From Erwinia sp. S63 (lineage in GTDB: Bacteria; Pseudomonadota; Gammaproteobacteria; Enterobacterales; Enterobacteriaceae), in assembly GCF_016625195.1 (NCBI RefSeq), contig NZ_JACVUP010000001.1, positions 558,001 through 622,000 of the forward strand: a stretch of DNA of 64,000 nucleotides. The letters are read 5' to 3'. Within the stretch, counting starts at the first letter, position 1. Each line of letters opens with the position of its first letter. A model generated the notes under the pieces. It did no database searches, had not been told where the DNA came from, and saw only the letters and a list, made by a program, of their open reading frames with translations. The translations under genes and the position numbers were made by a program. Below, one piece after another: positions 54,902-64,000 of this stretch.

Positions 54902-56368
54902 TCAGTAAGCGCCGTCGCGGCGTAACACTACGCCTGCGGTTTTGAACAGAATGGCAATATCGGTCCACAACGCCCAGTTCTTCACATACCAGGAATCGAA
55001 ATAGACGCGGGTGTCGTAGTCGATGTCGTTACGACCACTCACCTGCCACAGACCCGTCATGCCCGGTTTGGCCATCAGGTAATAATCGACATCCCCTGCA
55101 TAGCGTTCCAGCTCAGCTTCGATAACCGGACGTGGCCCCACCAGACTCATCTCACCACGAATCACATTCCACAACTGCGGCAATTCGTCGAGACTGGTTT
55201 TACGCAGGAAGCCGCCAATTTTGGTGATGCGTGGATCGTTCTTCAGTTTGAAATCACGATCCCACTCGGCACGTGCTTCTTCACTGGTTGCCAGCAGGTT
55301 TTGCAACACTTCCTGCGAGTTGGTGACCATAGAGCGGAACTTGAGGCATTTAAACTTCACACCGTCTTGCCCAACGCGCTCGTGTCCATAAATGGCATTG
55401 CCGCCATCACGTTTCACCATCGCACACAGCAGACCAAATACCGGGGCAAGGAACAGCAGCAACAGTGATGCCACCACGATATCGAAGGTACGCTTGAGGA
55501 AGCGGGATGAGCGTTTCGCCAGATTGTTGCTGACGCGCAGGATCATCACTTCGTGGCTGAAGATGAATGACATATCTGTGCCATACAGCGGCACACCGCG
55601 CAGGGTTGGAATCACGGAGATGGAACGGCACTTCATTTTGGACAGGAACTTCAGCCATTTATCGCGCACCACCTGCTGTTCGAACTCAGTAGCGACGATA
55701 AATTGCGTGTTGTCACGGTCCATGGTTTGCCAGTTGATATCCTTCCAGGTGATGACCGGCACGCCATTCACGTTTTCAGGGCGGTTTTCATCTTCCAGTG
55801 AAATAAAGGCCTGCACGTTGTAGCCGAGGATTTCCTCACTCTGCAGTGCCGCATAAGCTTCCATGGCATTCTTGCCAGAACCAATAATGATGGTCTCTTT
55901 CTGCCACTGACCTGCGCGGTTAATGGCACGCTTGACCACCGCACGCATCAGCGGCAGCAGCAGCAGTGCGTAAGTCCAGCTAAACACCCACACCATGCGC
56001 GAAAAATCCCACTTGGAGAAGGCAATCAGCGCCAAATCCAGCAGCGAGAAGACGAACAGGGTTTTAACAATCTCTTTTAACTCGAACCAGAACGGTTTGC
56101 GGTAAGTGTAATGACGCATGCGCACCCAAAACCACGCGGTGCAAAGTACAGAAAGCCCTAACTGAGCGATAAAGCGGTATTCAATCTGTTGCGGCGGAAT
56201 AAAGGTGTCCAGTTCTCCCCAAATACCCTGAACGGTCGCTGCAGATAAAAACAAAGCCAGATTCAGAGCAATCAAATCCGAAAAGCTTAATGCGACTTTT
56301 GCGATGAGATTTTTGCGCAATCCGCTCCAGGAGCGGGTTGCATCATTCATTACCAATGTACTTGCCAT
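54902..56368 (-). CDS. undecaprenyl-phosphate sugar-1-phosphate transferase (WbaP/AmsG type)
   Basis: The 488-residue protein has four or five N-terminal helices (about 20-145), a middle nucleotide-fold-like region (TIIIGSGKNAMEAYAALQSE) and a C-terminal phosphoglycosyltransferase domain from about residue 288. Domain motifs are KRTFDIVVASLLLLF, GHERVGQDGVKFKCLKFRSM and TSLDELPQLWNVIRGEMSLV followed by GPRP. WbaP-type enzymes transfer galactose- or glucose-1-phosphate to undecaprenyl phosphate, the first step of exopolysaccharide or O-antigen repeat assembly. It stands alone, away from any polysaccharide cluster. In Pantoea stewartii a second such enzyme (WceG2) is reported outside the main stewartan cluster, so this may be its counterpart. 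Confidence 0.88.
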   Translation of the reverse strand: MASTLVMNDATRSWSGLRKNLIAKVALSFSDLIALNLALFLSAATVQGIWGELDTFIPPQQIEYRFIAQLGLSVLCTAWFWVRMRHYTYRKPFWFELKEIVKTLFVFSLLDLALIAFSKWDFSRMVWVFSWTYALLLLPLMRAVVKRAINRAGQWQKETIIIGSGKNAMEAYAALQSEEILGYNVQAFISLEDENRPENVNGVPVITWKDINWQTMDRDNTQFIVATEFEQQVVRDKWLKFLSKMKCRSISVIPTLRGVPLYGTDMSFIFSHEVMILRVSNNLAKRSSRFLKRTFDIVVASLLLLFLAPVFGLLCAMVKRDGGNAIYGHERVGQDGVKFKCLKFRSMVTNSQEVLQNLLATSEEARAEWDRDFKLKNDPRITKIGGFLRKTSLDELPQLWNVIRGEMSLVGPRPVIEAELERYAGDVDYYLMAKPGMTGLWQVSGRNDIDYDTRVYFDSWYVKNWALWTDIAILFKTAGVVLRRDGAY

Positions 56369-56745
56369 AAAACCTGCTCTCTTTTCTTAAGTAAAAGATG
56401 GCCTGACCAGAATCAAGTACGCGCTCAGGAGTCGTCCACCGAAAATAAAAAGAAATGATTTTTCAGTGCGATATAAATCAATGCTGCCATAAGCGCTGCA
56501 TGGAAAGGGCCGTTTGAGACGTGATAAACATCACAAAAAGCTGCAGCAACGTTTAAGAGTATGCAGGAGTTGTTTGACAGAGTTAATATGGAAATAGTCC
56601 TAAAAGGAAATAAATGCTGCGTGAAATAGTGAGCTAGCTAATTGAAATGCAAGGTTAAAAGCAAAAAAATCGCCGATATAACGCTTCATTTTAAGACTGC
56701 TTTTAGGAATGACCGCCATACATAGCGGATGGCGGCGGGGGAATA
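56369..56745. other. leader and promoter region of wbaP
   Basis: These 377 bases contain no gene. They are AT-rich, hold an RcsAB-like site (56589-56602) and a hairpin GCCGCCAT/ATGGCGGC (56711-56737) next to the yebV stop that may terminate yebV. Confidence 0.55.
56589..56602. promoter_or_regulatory. candidate RcsAB box upstream of wbaP
   Basis: TGGAAATAGTCCTA agrees with the RcsAB consensus TAAGAATATTCCTA at 10 of 14 positions. It lies about 220 bases before the wbaP start. RcsA/RcsB control exopolysaccharide genes in Pantoea and Erwinia, so the site is plausible, but the match is moderate. Confidence 0.35.
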
Positions 56746-56979
56746 TCAGGCAGGTTTTTTTAATACCCAACGGTCTTGCTGCTTGTCATAGTGTCCGATT
56801 TGCAGATCAACGGGTTCGCCATCAATCCACGCTGGCACACTGGTTTCATGATCCCAGCCATCGAGTTGGTAACTCAGGCCGGGGTTGGTATTGCAGGGAA
56901 TGCTGATGGTATCGAGCTTTTCAGCATTCAGTTCTGCATCAACGATCTCGTAACGACCAATCTTTACCACGTGACCCAT
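56746..56979 (-). CDS. yebV: YebV family (DUF1480) protein
   Basis: The 77-residue product aligns with E. coli YebV: VKIGRYEIVDAELN, TISIPCNTNPGLSYQLDGWD and ETSVPAWIDGEPV followed by HYDKQQDRWVLK. It is small, soluble and acidic, with no known function. In E. coli yebV lies between rsmF and pphA; here it is about 46 kb away, between wbaP and cvrA, so it has moved or is a paralogue. Confidence 0.82.
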   Translation of the reverse strand: MGHVVKIGRYEIVDAELNAEKLDTISIPCNTNPGLSYQLDGWDHETSVPAWIDGEPVDLQIGHYDKQQDRWVLKKPA

Positions 56980-57056
56980 ACTTTTCTCCCGTTTGTGCTG
57001 GGTGGAATAGTGATCATAGTCGCTTACACGTGGTTTTGGCGTTTTTGGGTTTCGGA

Positions 57057-58784
57057 TTACTCCTTGTCTTCCATCACGCGTACGCCAATTTTAACGATTT
57101 GGTTGTCCTCTTTTTCCGCCACCGTCCAGGTCAGTTGGTTCCACTCCACCTGATCGCCCACCACTGGCGTACTGCCCAGCAGGCTCATCACCAGTTGGCC
57201 AAGGGATTGCTGATCGTTGGTGGTTTCATCCAGTTCCAGCCCATAAATTTGCGCCACATCGCGTAAGCGCGCTTCAGCATCCAGAATGAAGTCACCAAAG
57301 AAGCGTTGATCGAGAGCGACAGGTGGCGACTGACTGAACATTTTACCCAGTGCGGGCAAATCTCTCTCGCGACCAATCACGCACAATACATCGCCCTCTT
57401 TCAGGCGCGTACTACCGTTAGGGTGCATCAATGCATTATCTCGGAACAGGGCAGCGATGCGCGTTTCACGCGGCATCTGCAAATCACGCAGCGCGGCACC
57501 GACACACCATTTGTCAGCACCGAGCTGGTAAACAAACTGCTCCCAGGGATTTTCAGGGTGGATATCCAGTCCAACGCGGCTGATCGGTGATGCGGTCGGT
57601 GGCACCACCACTTTGGCGCGTTTGGCCGCATAGCCCAGCGAGGTACCCTGCAGCATCAGCGATACCAGCACCACAAAGAAGGCGATGTTGAAGTAGAGCT
57701 TGGCGTTTTCCAGCCCGGCCATCATCGGGAACACCGCGAGGATAATCGGCACGGCTCCACGCAGGCCAACCCAACTGATAAAGATGCGTTCGCGGCCGGT
57801 AAAGCCCTTGAACGGCATTAAACCCACCAGAATTGAAAGCGGGCGCGCCACCAGGATCAGCCACAGGGATAAAATCATCGCAGGTACGGCGATATGCCAT
57901 AAGTCGGATGGCGTGACCAGTAAGCCCAGCACGATAAACATGCCGATCTGGCTCAACCACGCCATACCATCGAAGGTTTGCAAAATACCGTGACGGTTGC
58001 GGATCGGGCTGTTACCCAGCAGATAGCCACACAGGTAAACCGCCAGAATACCGCTGCCTTCCATCACCGTGGTGAGCGCGAACACAATGATGCCACCGCT
58101 CAACGCCAGCAGCGGATAGAGACCCTGCGCCAGATTGATACGATTAATCAACTGCTGGAGGGCCCAGCCACCGCCCAGCCCCAGTACAATACCGAGACCG
58201 AACTGTTGCACCAGATGCACCACAAACATCCAGCTTAAGCCCGACTGGCCTTGCTGGATCATGTCAATCAGCGTGATGGTCAGGAAAACCGCCATAGGAT
58301 CGTTACTGCCGGACTCAATTTCCAGCGTGGAGCTGACACGTTCGTTAAGCCCTTTATCTCCCAGCAGCGAGAAGACGGCGGCAGCATCGGTTGAACCAAT
58401 AATTGCGCCAATCAGGAAACCTTGCATCAAATCGAGTTTGAAAAGCCAGGCAGCAGCCAAACCGGTTAAACCAGCGGTTATCATCACGCCAACCGTGGCG
58501 AGTGACAGAGCAGGCCCCAGCGCCACCTTGAATGAACTGGATTTGGTGCGCATGCCGCCATCCAGCAAAATAATCGCCAGCGCGAGGTTAGAAACCAGAT
58601 ACGCCACTGGGTAGTTGTCAAAAGCGATGCCGCCAATCCCATCAACGCCGGTCAACATGCCTAACGCAAGGAAGATTACCAGAATGGGAATGCCAAGCCG
58701 TGACGAGAATGAACTCAGAAGAATACTTGCTGCGACCAGCACGGAACCAATAATAAACAAACTATAAATCATGCTGGCATTCAA
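57057..58784 (-). CDS. cvrA: potassium/proton antiporter CvrA (NhaP2)
   Basis: The 575-residue CPA1-family protein has about 12 helices with the ion-site motif [20 protein letters not shown] and [18 protein letters not shown]. Its cytoplasmic C-terminal TrkA_C/RCK-like part contains [20 protein letters not shown] and [20 protein letters not shown]. It exchanges cytoplasmic K+ (or Na+) for protons and helps volume control at low osmolarity. ATG 58784 aligns with the E. coli start. Confidence 0.95.
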   Translation of the reverse strand: MNASMIYSLFIIGSVLVAASILLSSFSSRLGIPILVIFLALGMLTGVDGIGGIAFDNYPVAYLVSNLALAIILLDGGMRTKSSSFKVALGPALSLATVGVMITAGLTGLAAAWLFKLDLMQGFLIGAIIGSTDAAAVFSLLGDKGLNERVSSTLEIESGSNDPMAVFLTITLIDMIQQGQSGLSWMFVVHLVQQFGLGIVLGLGGGWALQQLINRINLAQGLYPLLALSGGIIVFALTTVMEGSGILAVYLCGYLLGNSPIRNRHGILQTFDGMAWLSQIGMFIVLGLLVTPSDLWHIAVPAMILSLWLILVARPLSILVGLMPFKGFTGRERIFISWVGLRGAVPIILAVFPMMAGLENAKLYFNIAFFVVLVSLMLQGTSLGYAAKRAKVVVPPTASPISRVGLDIHPENPWEQFVYQLGADKWCVGAALRDLQMPRETRIAALFRDNALMHPNGSTRLKEGDVLCVIGRERDLPALGKMFSQSPPVALDQRFFGDFILDAEARLRDVAQIYGLELDETTNDQQSLGQLVMSLLGSTPVVGDQVEWNQLTWTVAEKEDNQIVKIGVRVMEDKE

Positions 58785-58980
58785 CGGCGTTCTCCTGCGG
58801 TACGAGCGAAAAAGACAAACTGCGGGGGATTCACACAGACAAGGTGAAAAGATAATGCCTTATCAATAGCTTGTCAGCGCTTAATTGCATATTTTTTCAA
58901 TCTGCGGAGCGCTATCCCATAGATAGTTAAAATTGTGTGAAAAATCAGCGGGAATTTCAGGCGAATGAGCGGTGGCGCGG

Positions 58981-59008
58981 AAAAGAAAAAGCCGGTCAAT
59001 GACCGGCT
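58981..59008 (-). terminator. terminator of yeaGH
   Basis: On the minus strand AGCCGGTC, loop ATT and GACCGGCT are followed by TTTTCTTTT, just after the yeaH stop. Confidence 0.88.
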
Positions 59009-59014
59009 TGATGT

Positions 59015-60370
<1,356 letters not shown>

Positions 60371-60383
60371 TTACAGGTAACGA

Positions 60384-62318
60384 TTAAGACGATTTACGCA
60401 CGCGCAGATACCATTCGCACAACAGGCGTACCTGTTTGCGGGTATAGCCTTTCTCCATCATGCGATCGACAAAATCATCGTGTTTTTTCTGTTCGTCCGT
60501 TGAGGTCTTGGTATTAAACGAAATCACCGGCAGCAACTCCTCGGTATTGGAGAACATTTTCTTCTCAATAACCGTGCGCAGTTTTTCGTAGCTGGTCCAG
60601 TTAGGATTACGTCCGCTATTTTGCGCCCGTGCACGCAGCACAAAGTTGACGATCTCGTTACGGAAATCTTTCGGGTTACTGATCCCGGCAGGTTTCTCGA
60701 TTTTTTCCAGCTCGGCATTCAGTGATTCGCGATCAAACAGCTGTCCGGTATCCGGGTCGCGGTATTCCTGATCCTGAATCCAGAAGTCGGCGTAAGTAAC
60801 ATAGCGGTCGAAGATGTTCTGACCGTATTCTGAATAAGATTCCAGATAGGCGGTCTGAATCTCTTTGCCAATAAACTCCGCGTATTTCGGAATCAGATAG
60901 CCTTTCAGGTGCTCAAGGTATTTCTCTGCCAGATCCTGCGGGAACTGTTCGCGTTCAATTTGTTGCTCCAGTACGTAGAACAGATGTACCGGGTTGGCCG
61001 CCACTTCGGCATGGTCAAAGTTGAATACGCGCGACAGAATCTTGAACGCGAAGCGGGTCGAAAGGCCGTTCATGCCTTCATCCACGCCTGCGTAGTCGTG
61101 ATACTCCTGCCACGACTTGGCTTTCGGATCGGTATCTTTCAGGCTTTCACCATCATAGACGCGCATTTTTGAATAGATGCTGGAGTTTTCCGGCTCTTTC
61201 AAACGCGAAAGGATAGAGAAGCGCGCTAAGGTCTCCAGCGTGCCCGGTGCACATGGTGCCGTCGTCAGCTCACTGTGATTAAGCAGTTTGTCGTAGATTT
61301 TGATCTCTTCCGACACCCGCAGGCAGTAAGGCACTTTGACGATGTAAACACGGTCAAGGAACGCCTCGTTGTTCTTGTTGTTACGGAAAGTCACCCATTC
61401 TGATTCGTTGGAGTGCGCCAGAATGATGCCGTTAAACGGCAGGGCAGAAATCCCTTCAGTACCGTTGTAGTTACCTTCCTGAGTGGCGGTCAACAATGGA
61501 TGCAGCACTTTAATCGGTGCTTTGAACATCTCAACGAATTCCATGATGCCCTGGTTTGCGCGGCACAATGCGCCCGAGTAACCGTAAGCGTCGGGATCGT
61601 TTTGCGCGTGGTTTTCCAGTTTGCGGATATCCACCTTACCGACCAATGCAGAGATATCCTGGTTATTCTCATCACCCGGTTCCGTTTTGGCGATGGCCAC
61701 TTGTTCCAGGATGGAAGGCCAGACTTTAACCACTTTAAAGCGGGTAATATCGCCACCAAAGTCATGCAGGCGTTTTGCCGCCCAAGGCGACATGATGGTG
61801 CCCAGGTAACGCCGCGGCACGCCATACTCTTTCTCCAGAATATTGGCGTCTTCCTGCGGGTTGAACAGGCACAGAGGATGATCGTTGACCGGGCTGCGTT
61901 CGCCGTCGGCACTCAGCACGTAAATTGGAACGCGCTGCATCAGGGCTTTCAAACGCTCAGCAAGTGACGATTTACCGCCACCGACGGGTCCCAGCAAATA
62001 GAGAATCTGTTTCTTCTCTTCCAGGCCCTGCGCAGCATGTTTTAGGTAGGAGACGATCTGCTCAATCGCTTCCTCCATACCATAAAACTCTTCGAAGGCG
62101 GGATAGCGCCCCATGACGCGGTTAGAGAAGATTCTGGAAAGGCGTGGCTCCTGCGCCGTGTCAACCATCACCGGCTCACCGATAGCCATCAATAGTCGCT
62201 CTGCAGCGTTGGCGTATGCACTGCGATCCTGCTTACAGATAGCGAGAAATTCCTGCAGTGTGAACTCTTCGTCCTTGGCAGCTTCATAACGCTGACGATA
62301 GTGATCGAATATATTCAT
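60384..62318 (-). CDS. yeaG: PrkA-type serine protein kinase YeaG
   Basis: The 644-residue product equals E. coli YeaG. The AAA-like N-terminal domain has Walker A GPVGGGKSSLAERLKALMQR (about 110-117) and a conserved block LIPKYAEFIGKEIQTAYLES; the C-terminal third (PKDFRNEIVNFVLRARAQNS onward) is the PrkA kinase-like region. YeaG is a stress kinase that supports survival in long nitrogen starvation and toxin-antitoxin control in E. coli. A sigma-54 promoter lies 90-105 bases upstream. Confidence 0.96.
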   Translation of the reverse strand: MNIFDHYRQRYEAAKDEEFTLQEFLAICKQDRSAYANAAERLLMAIGEPVMVDTAQEPRLSRIFSNRVMGRYPAFEEFYGMEEAIEQIVSYLKHAAQGLEEKKQILYLLGPVGGGKSSLAERLKALMQRVPIYVLSADGERSPVNDHPLCLFNPQEDANILEKEYGVPRRYLGTIMSPWAAKRLHDFGGDITRFKVVKVWPSILEQVAIAKTEPGDENNQDISALVGKVDIRKLENHAQNDPDAYGYSGALCRANQGIMEFVEMFKAPIKVLHPLLTATQEGNYNGTEGISALPFNGIILAHSNESEWVTFRNNKNNEAFLDRVYIVKVPYCLRVSEEIKIYDKLLNHSELTTAPCAPGTLETLARFSILSRLKEPENSSIYSKMRVYDGESLKDTDPKAKSWQEYHDYAGVDEGMNGLSTRFAFKILSRVFNFDHAEVAANPVHLFYVLEQQIEREQFPQDLAEKYLEHLKGYLIPKYAEFIGKEIQTAYLESYSEYGQNIFDRYVTYADFWIQDQEYRDPDTGQLFDRESLNAELEKIEKPAGISNPKDFRNEIVNFVLRARAQNSGRNPNWTSYEKLRTVIEKKMFSNTEELLPVISFNTKTSTDEQKKHDDFVDRMMEKGYTRKQVRLLCEWYLRVRKSS

Positions 62319-62725
62319 AGCGATGCCCGTCCTTTCGTTTTTAGCACAGGTAAAGGAGCGAAATAAGATACGTTTGCAGCTCCCGGAAGATATTCTTTAT
62401 TGAGTACAGCAACCCTTATGCCAACCTGACGATTTTTTATCGGGATACACAATTCTTATGGTTACTCTGCTCGTACAAAAAGTCTCGTCTTACTTTTAAC
62501 TGTAGAAGGCATTCAGAAAATCTGCAGCCACTTTTCTCCTTATTTAGCGATATATCAATAACAAAGTCTCATAAGCACTAAGGCATTCCGTTTGCATGTC
62601 TACCACTGCAGCCTGCCTCAGACTATTCCGCATGGGTGATAAACATCCCTGATTTAACGTTAACCCAGCGCGAAAATTTAGTTAGACTCTGCGTGTGATT
62701 GTTATATTAATGGACTGATTAAATT
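62319..62725. other. yeaG-mipA intergenic region
   Basis: These 407 bases hold no gene. They contain the yeaG sigma-54 promoter (62408-62423) and, near 62,690-62,715, an AT-rich stretch likely to be the mipA promoter. Confidence 0.65.
62408..62423 (-). promoter_or_regulatory. sigma-54 promoter of yeaGH
   Basis: On the minus strand TGGCATAAGGGTTGCT matches the sigma-54 consensus TGGCAY-N5-TTGCW exactly, with the -24 GG and -12 GC ten bases apart. Transcription would start near 62397, leaving a leader of about 78 bases before yeaG. This fits NtrC/sigma-54 control of yeaGH reported in E. coli. Confidence 0.78.
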
Positions 62726-63475
62726 GTGAACCAATTCAAACTTAAAGCGCTTGCTTGTGCTGTTCCTTGTTATTTTGCGGCGTTCAGCACTCATGCAGAA
62801 CCCTTATCTCTCGGGGCTTCGGTTATTTATGCCCAGTCACCTTATCGCGGTGGACAGGACCGATACATCCCCATCCCGGTCATCAATTATGAAGGCGAAA
62901 ACTTCTGGTTCCGTAGCTTGCAAGGCGGCTACTACCTGTGGAAAGACCAGCAGGATCAACTGTCATTAACCTTGCTGGGTTCACCTCAACAGTATGATCC
63001 CAAGGATAACGATCTGGGTGACATGAAGGCACTGGATAAGCGCCGGATGACCCTGATGGCAGGTGCCACCTATCGCCATGTTGCTGATTGGGGGATCGTG
63101 CGCACCGCTCTGCTAGGCGATGTGCTCAACAACAGTAATGGCATTATCTGGGATCTTACCTATCTGTATCGCTTCGATTTTGGCGCGTTCAGCCTGACGC
63201 CAGGCATCGGTGCAATGTGGAACAGCGCCAATCAAAACCGCTACTACTATGGCGTGTCATCGCACGAAAGCGCGCGGACAGGTATTGCTGAATATCAGCC
63301 GGACGACAGCTGGTCTCCTTATGTGGAAATGAACGCCAGCTACCAGATTAGCGATAGCTGGAACGCCAGTTTGTCCGGGCGTTACACCCGCTTTGATAGC
63401 GAAATCAAAGACAGTCCGATGGTGGACAAAAGTGGTCAGTTCACTCTCTGGACCGGCATCAGCTACAGCTTCTAA
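62726..63475 (+). CDS. mipA: MltA-interacting outer-membrane scaffold MipA
   Basis: The 249-residue product has a signal peptide ending STHA before EPLSLG, then a beta-barrel of the MipA/OmpV family (IPIPVINYEGENFWFRSLQG, YRFDFGAFSLTPGIGAMWNS, RYYYGVSSHESARTGIAEYQ) and a C-terminal aromatic (SYSF). In E. coli MipA links the murein hydrolase MltA to PBP1B. The start is GTG 62726 with a weak ribosome binding site. It is divergent from yeaG. Confidence 0.93.
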   Translation: MNQFKLKALACAVPCYFAAFSTHAEPLSLGASVIYAQSPYRGGQDRYIPIPVINYEGENFWFRSLQGGYYLWKDQQDQLSLTLLGSPQQYDPKDNDLGDMKALDKRRMTLMAGATYRHVADWGIVRTALLGDVLNNSNGIIWDLTYLYRFDFGAFSLTPGIGAMWNSANQNRYYYGVSSHESARTGIAEYQPDDSWSPYVEMNASYQISDSWNASLSGRYTRFDSEIKDSPMVDKSGQFTLWTGISYSF

Positions 63476-63487
63476 TGGTTTTACATG

Positions 63488-63511
63488 ACGCCTCTTAATG
63501 AGGCGTTTTTA
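63488..63511 (+). terminator. terminator of mipA
   Basis: ACGCCTC, loop TTAAT and GAGGCGT run into TTTTATT, 12 bases after the stop. Confidence 0.9.
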
Positions 63512-63559
63512 TTACATTGCACCAATAACGCGCCCCATCATGGCGCATCAGGAGGCGTA

Positions 63560-64000
63560 ATGAAGACTATTCAATTCCGTGGAGAATCAGCTTTACCCGC
63601 CATTGGGCAAGGAACCTGGTATATGGGGGAGAATGCAGCGCGGCGTCGTCAGGAAGTCACGGCGTTACAGGCTGGATTGGATCTGGGGCTGAGACTGATT
63701 GATACCGCAGAAATGTACGCCGAAGGCGGGGCGGAAGAGGTGGTGGGTGAAGCGCTACGCGGACGCCGCCATCAGGCCTGGCTGGTGTCAAAAGTCTATC
63801 CGTGGAATGCCGGGGAAGTGGATGCGATAGAGGCCTGCGAGCGCAGCTTACAGCGCTTAGAGACCGATTATCTTGATCTCTATCTGCTGCACTGGCGCGG
63901 CAATGTGCCACTGGAAGAGACCATTCGGGCCATGAAAACTCTGCAGCAGCAGGGAAAAATTCGGCATTGGGGCGTATCCAATTTCGACACAGACGATATG
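63560..64000 (+). CDS. yeaE: aldo/keto reductase YeaE, N-terminal part
   Basis: The frame opens at ATG 63560 (GGAGGCG upstream) and runs off the right edge after 147 codons; the E. coli protein has 284. It has the family's catalytic set: aspartate and tyrosine in [20 protein letters not shown], lysine in [12 protein letters not shown] and histidine in LYLLHWRG, then [11 protein letters not shown]. coli YeaE reduces methylglyoxal and other aldehydes with NADPH. Only the first half can be judged. Confidence 0.93.
   Translation, partial: MKTIQFRGESALPAIGQGTWYMGENAARRRQEVTALQAGLDLGLRLIDTAEMYAEGGAEEVVGEALRGRRHQAWLVSKVYPWNAGEVDAIEACERSLQRLETDYLDLYLLHWRGNVPLEETIRAMKTLQQQGKIRHWGVSNFDTDDM

Overview
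The window is about 64 kb of an Enterobacterales chromosome, most likely Pantoea or a close Erwiniaceae relative. The core genes match Escherichia coli proteins in length and order, but the accessory content differs: mgrB and nhaB are missing from their usual places, and a stand-alone WbaP-type exopolysaccharide initiating transferase sits beside dadX. The genus call is inference from gene content.

Positions 1-6,724 are a degraded, mosaic prophage. A lambdoid-style lysis and packaging module (spanin pair, terminase small subunit, start of the large subunit) is fused near 2,325 to the left end of a P2/186-type phage (tail of gpP, portal gpQ, cos). Terminase and portal are pseudogenes. A 19-nt sequence at 5,172-5,190 is nearly the 186/P2 cohesive end. 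Between portal and cos lies an AT-rich two-gene cassette (3,470-5,041, minus strand): a DUF4365-like PD-(D/E)xK nuclease candidate and an unrecognised 322-aa protein. On the other side of cos are a LexA box, a small ORF without a start codon and an AT-rich membrane protein gene. This is the place where P2-like phages carry anti-phage cargo, so the cassette is the best candidate here for an undescribed system.

Positions 7,052-9,452 hold small lineage genes: a lipoprotein, tiny membrane proteins, a DUF3761 protein near a Fur-like box, and a methyltransferase. From 9,536 to 32,866 the order follows E. coli: pphA, rsmF, letB-letA, msrC, proQ-prc, htpX, yebQ, kdgR, yobH, yebO, yobF-cspC, rlmA, yobD, manXYZ, yoaE, pdeD. 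These cover phosphoprotein signalling, RNA methylation, envelope lipid transport, RNA chaperoning, periplasmic and membrane proteolysis, pectin/ketodeoxygluconate regulation, mannose uptake and c-di-GMP turnover.

From 33,086 to 48,093 come sdaA, nudL-pabB, yoaH, yoaB, yoaA, tsaB, yeaY, fadD, rnd, minCDE, ycgL, ycgM, ycgN and dsbB. From 48,410 to the right edge come fadR, ycgB, dadAX, a Bcr/CflA-type exporter, wbaP, yebV, cvrA, yeaGH, mipA and a truncated yeaE. fadD has a good FadR operator and fadR itself is in the window, so the fatty-acid regulatory link is visible in both parts. yeaG has a textbook sigma-54 promoter. Many convergent gene pairs share bidirectional terminators. No tRNA, rRNA, CRISPR array or intact insertion sequence was seen.
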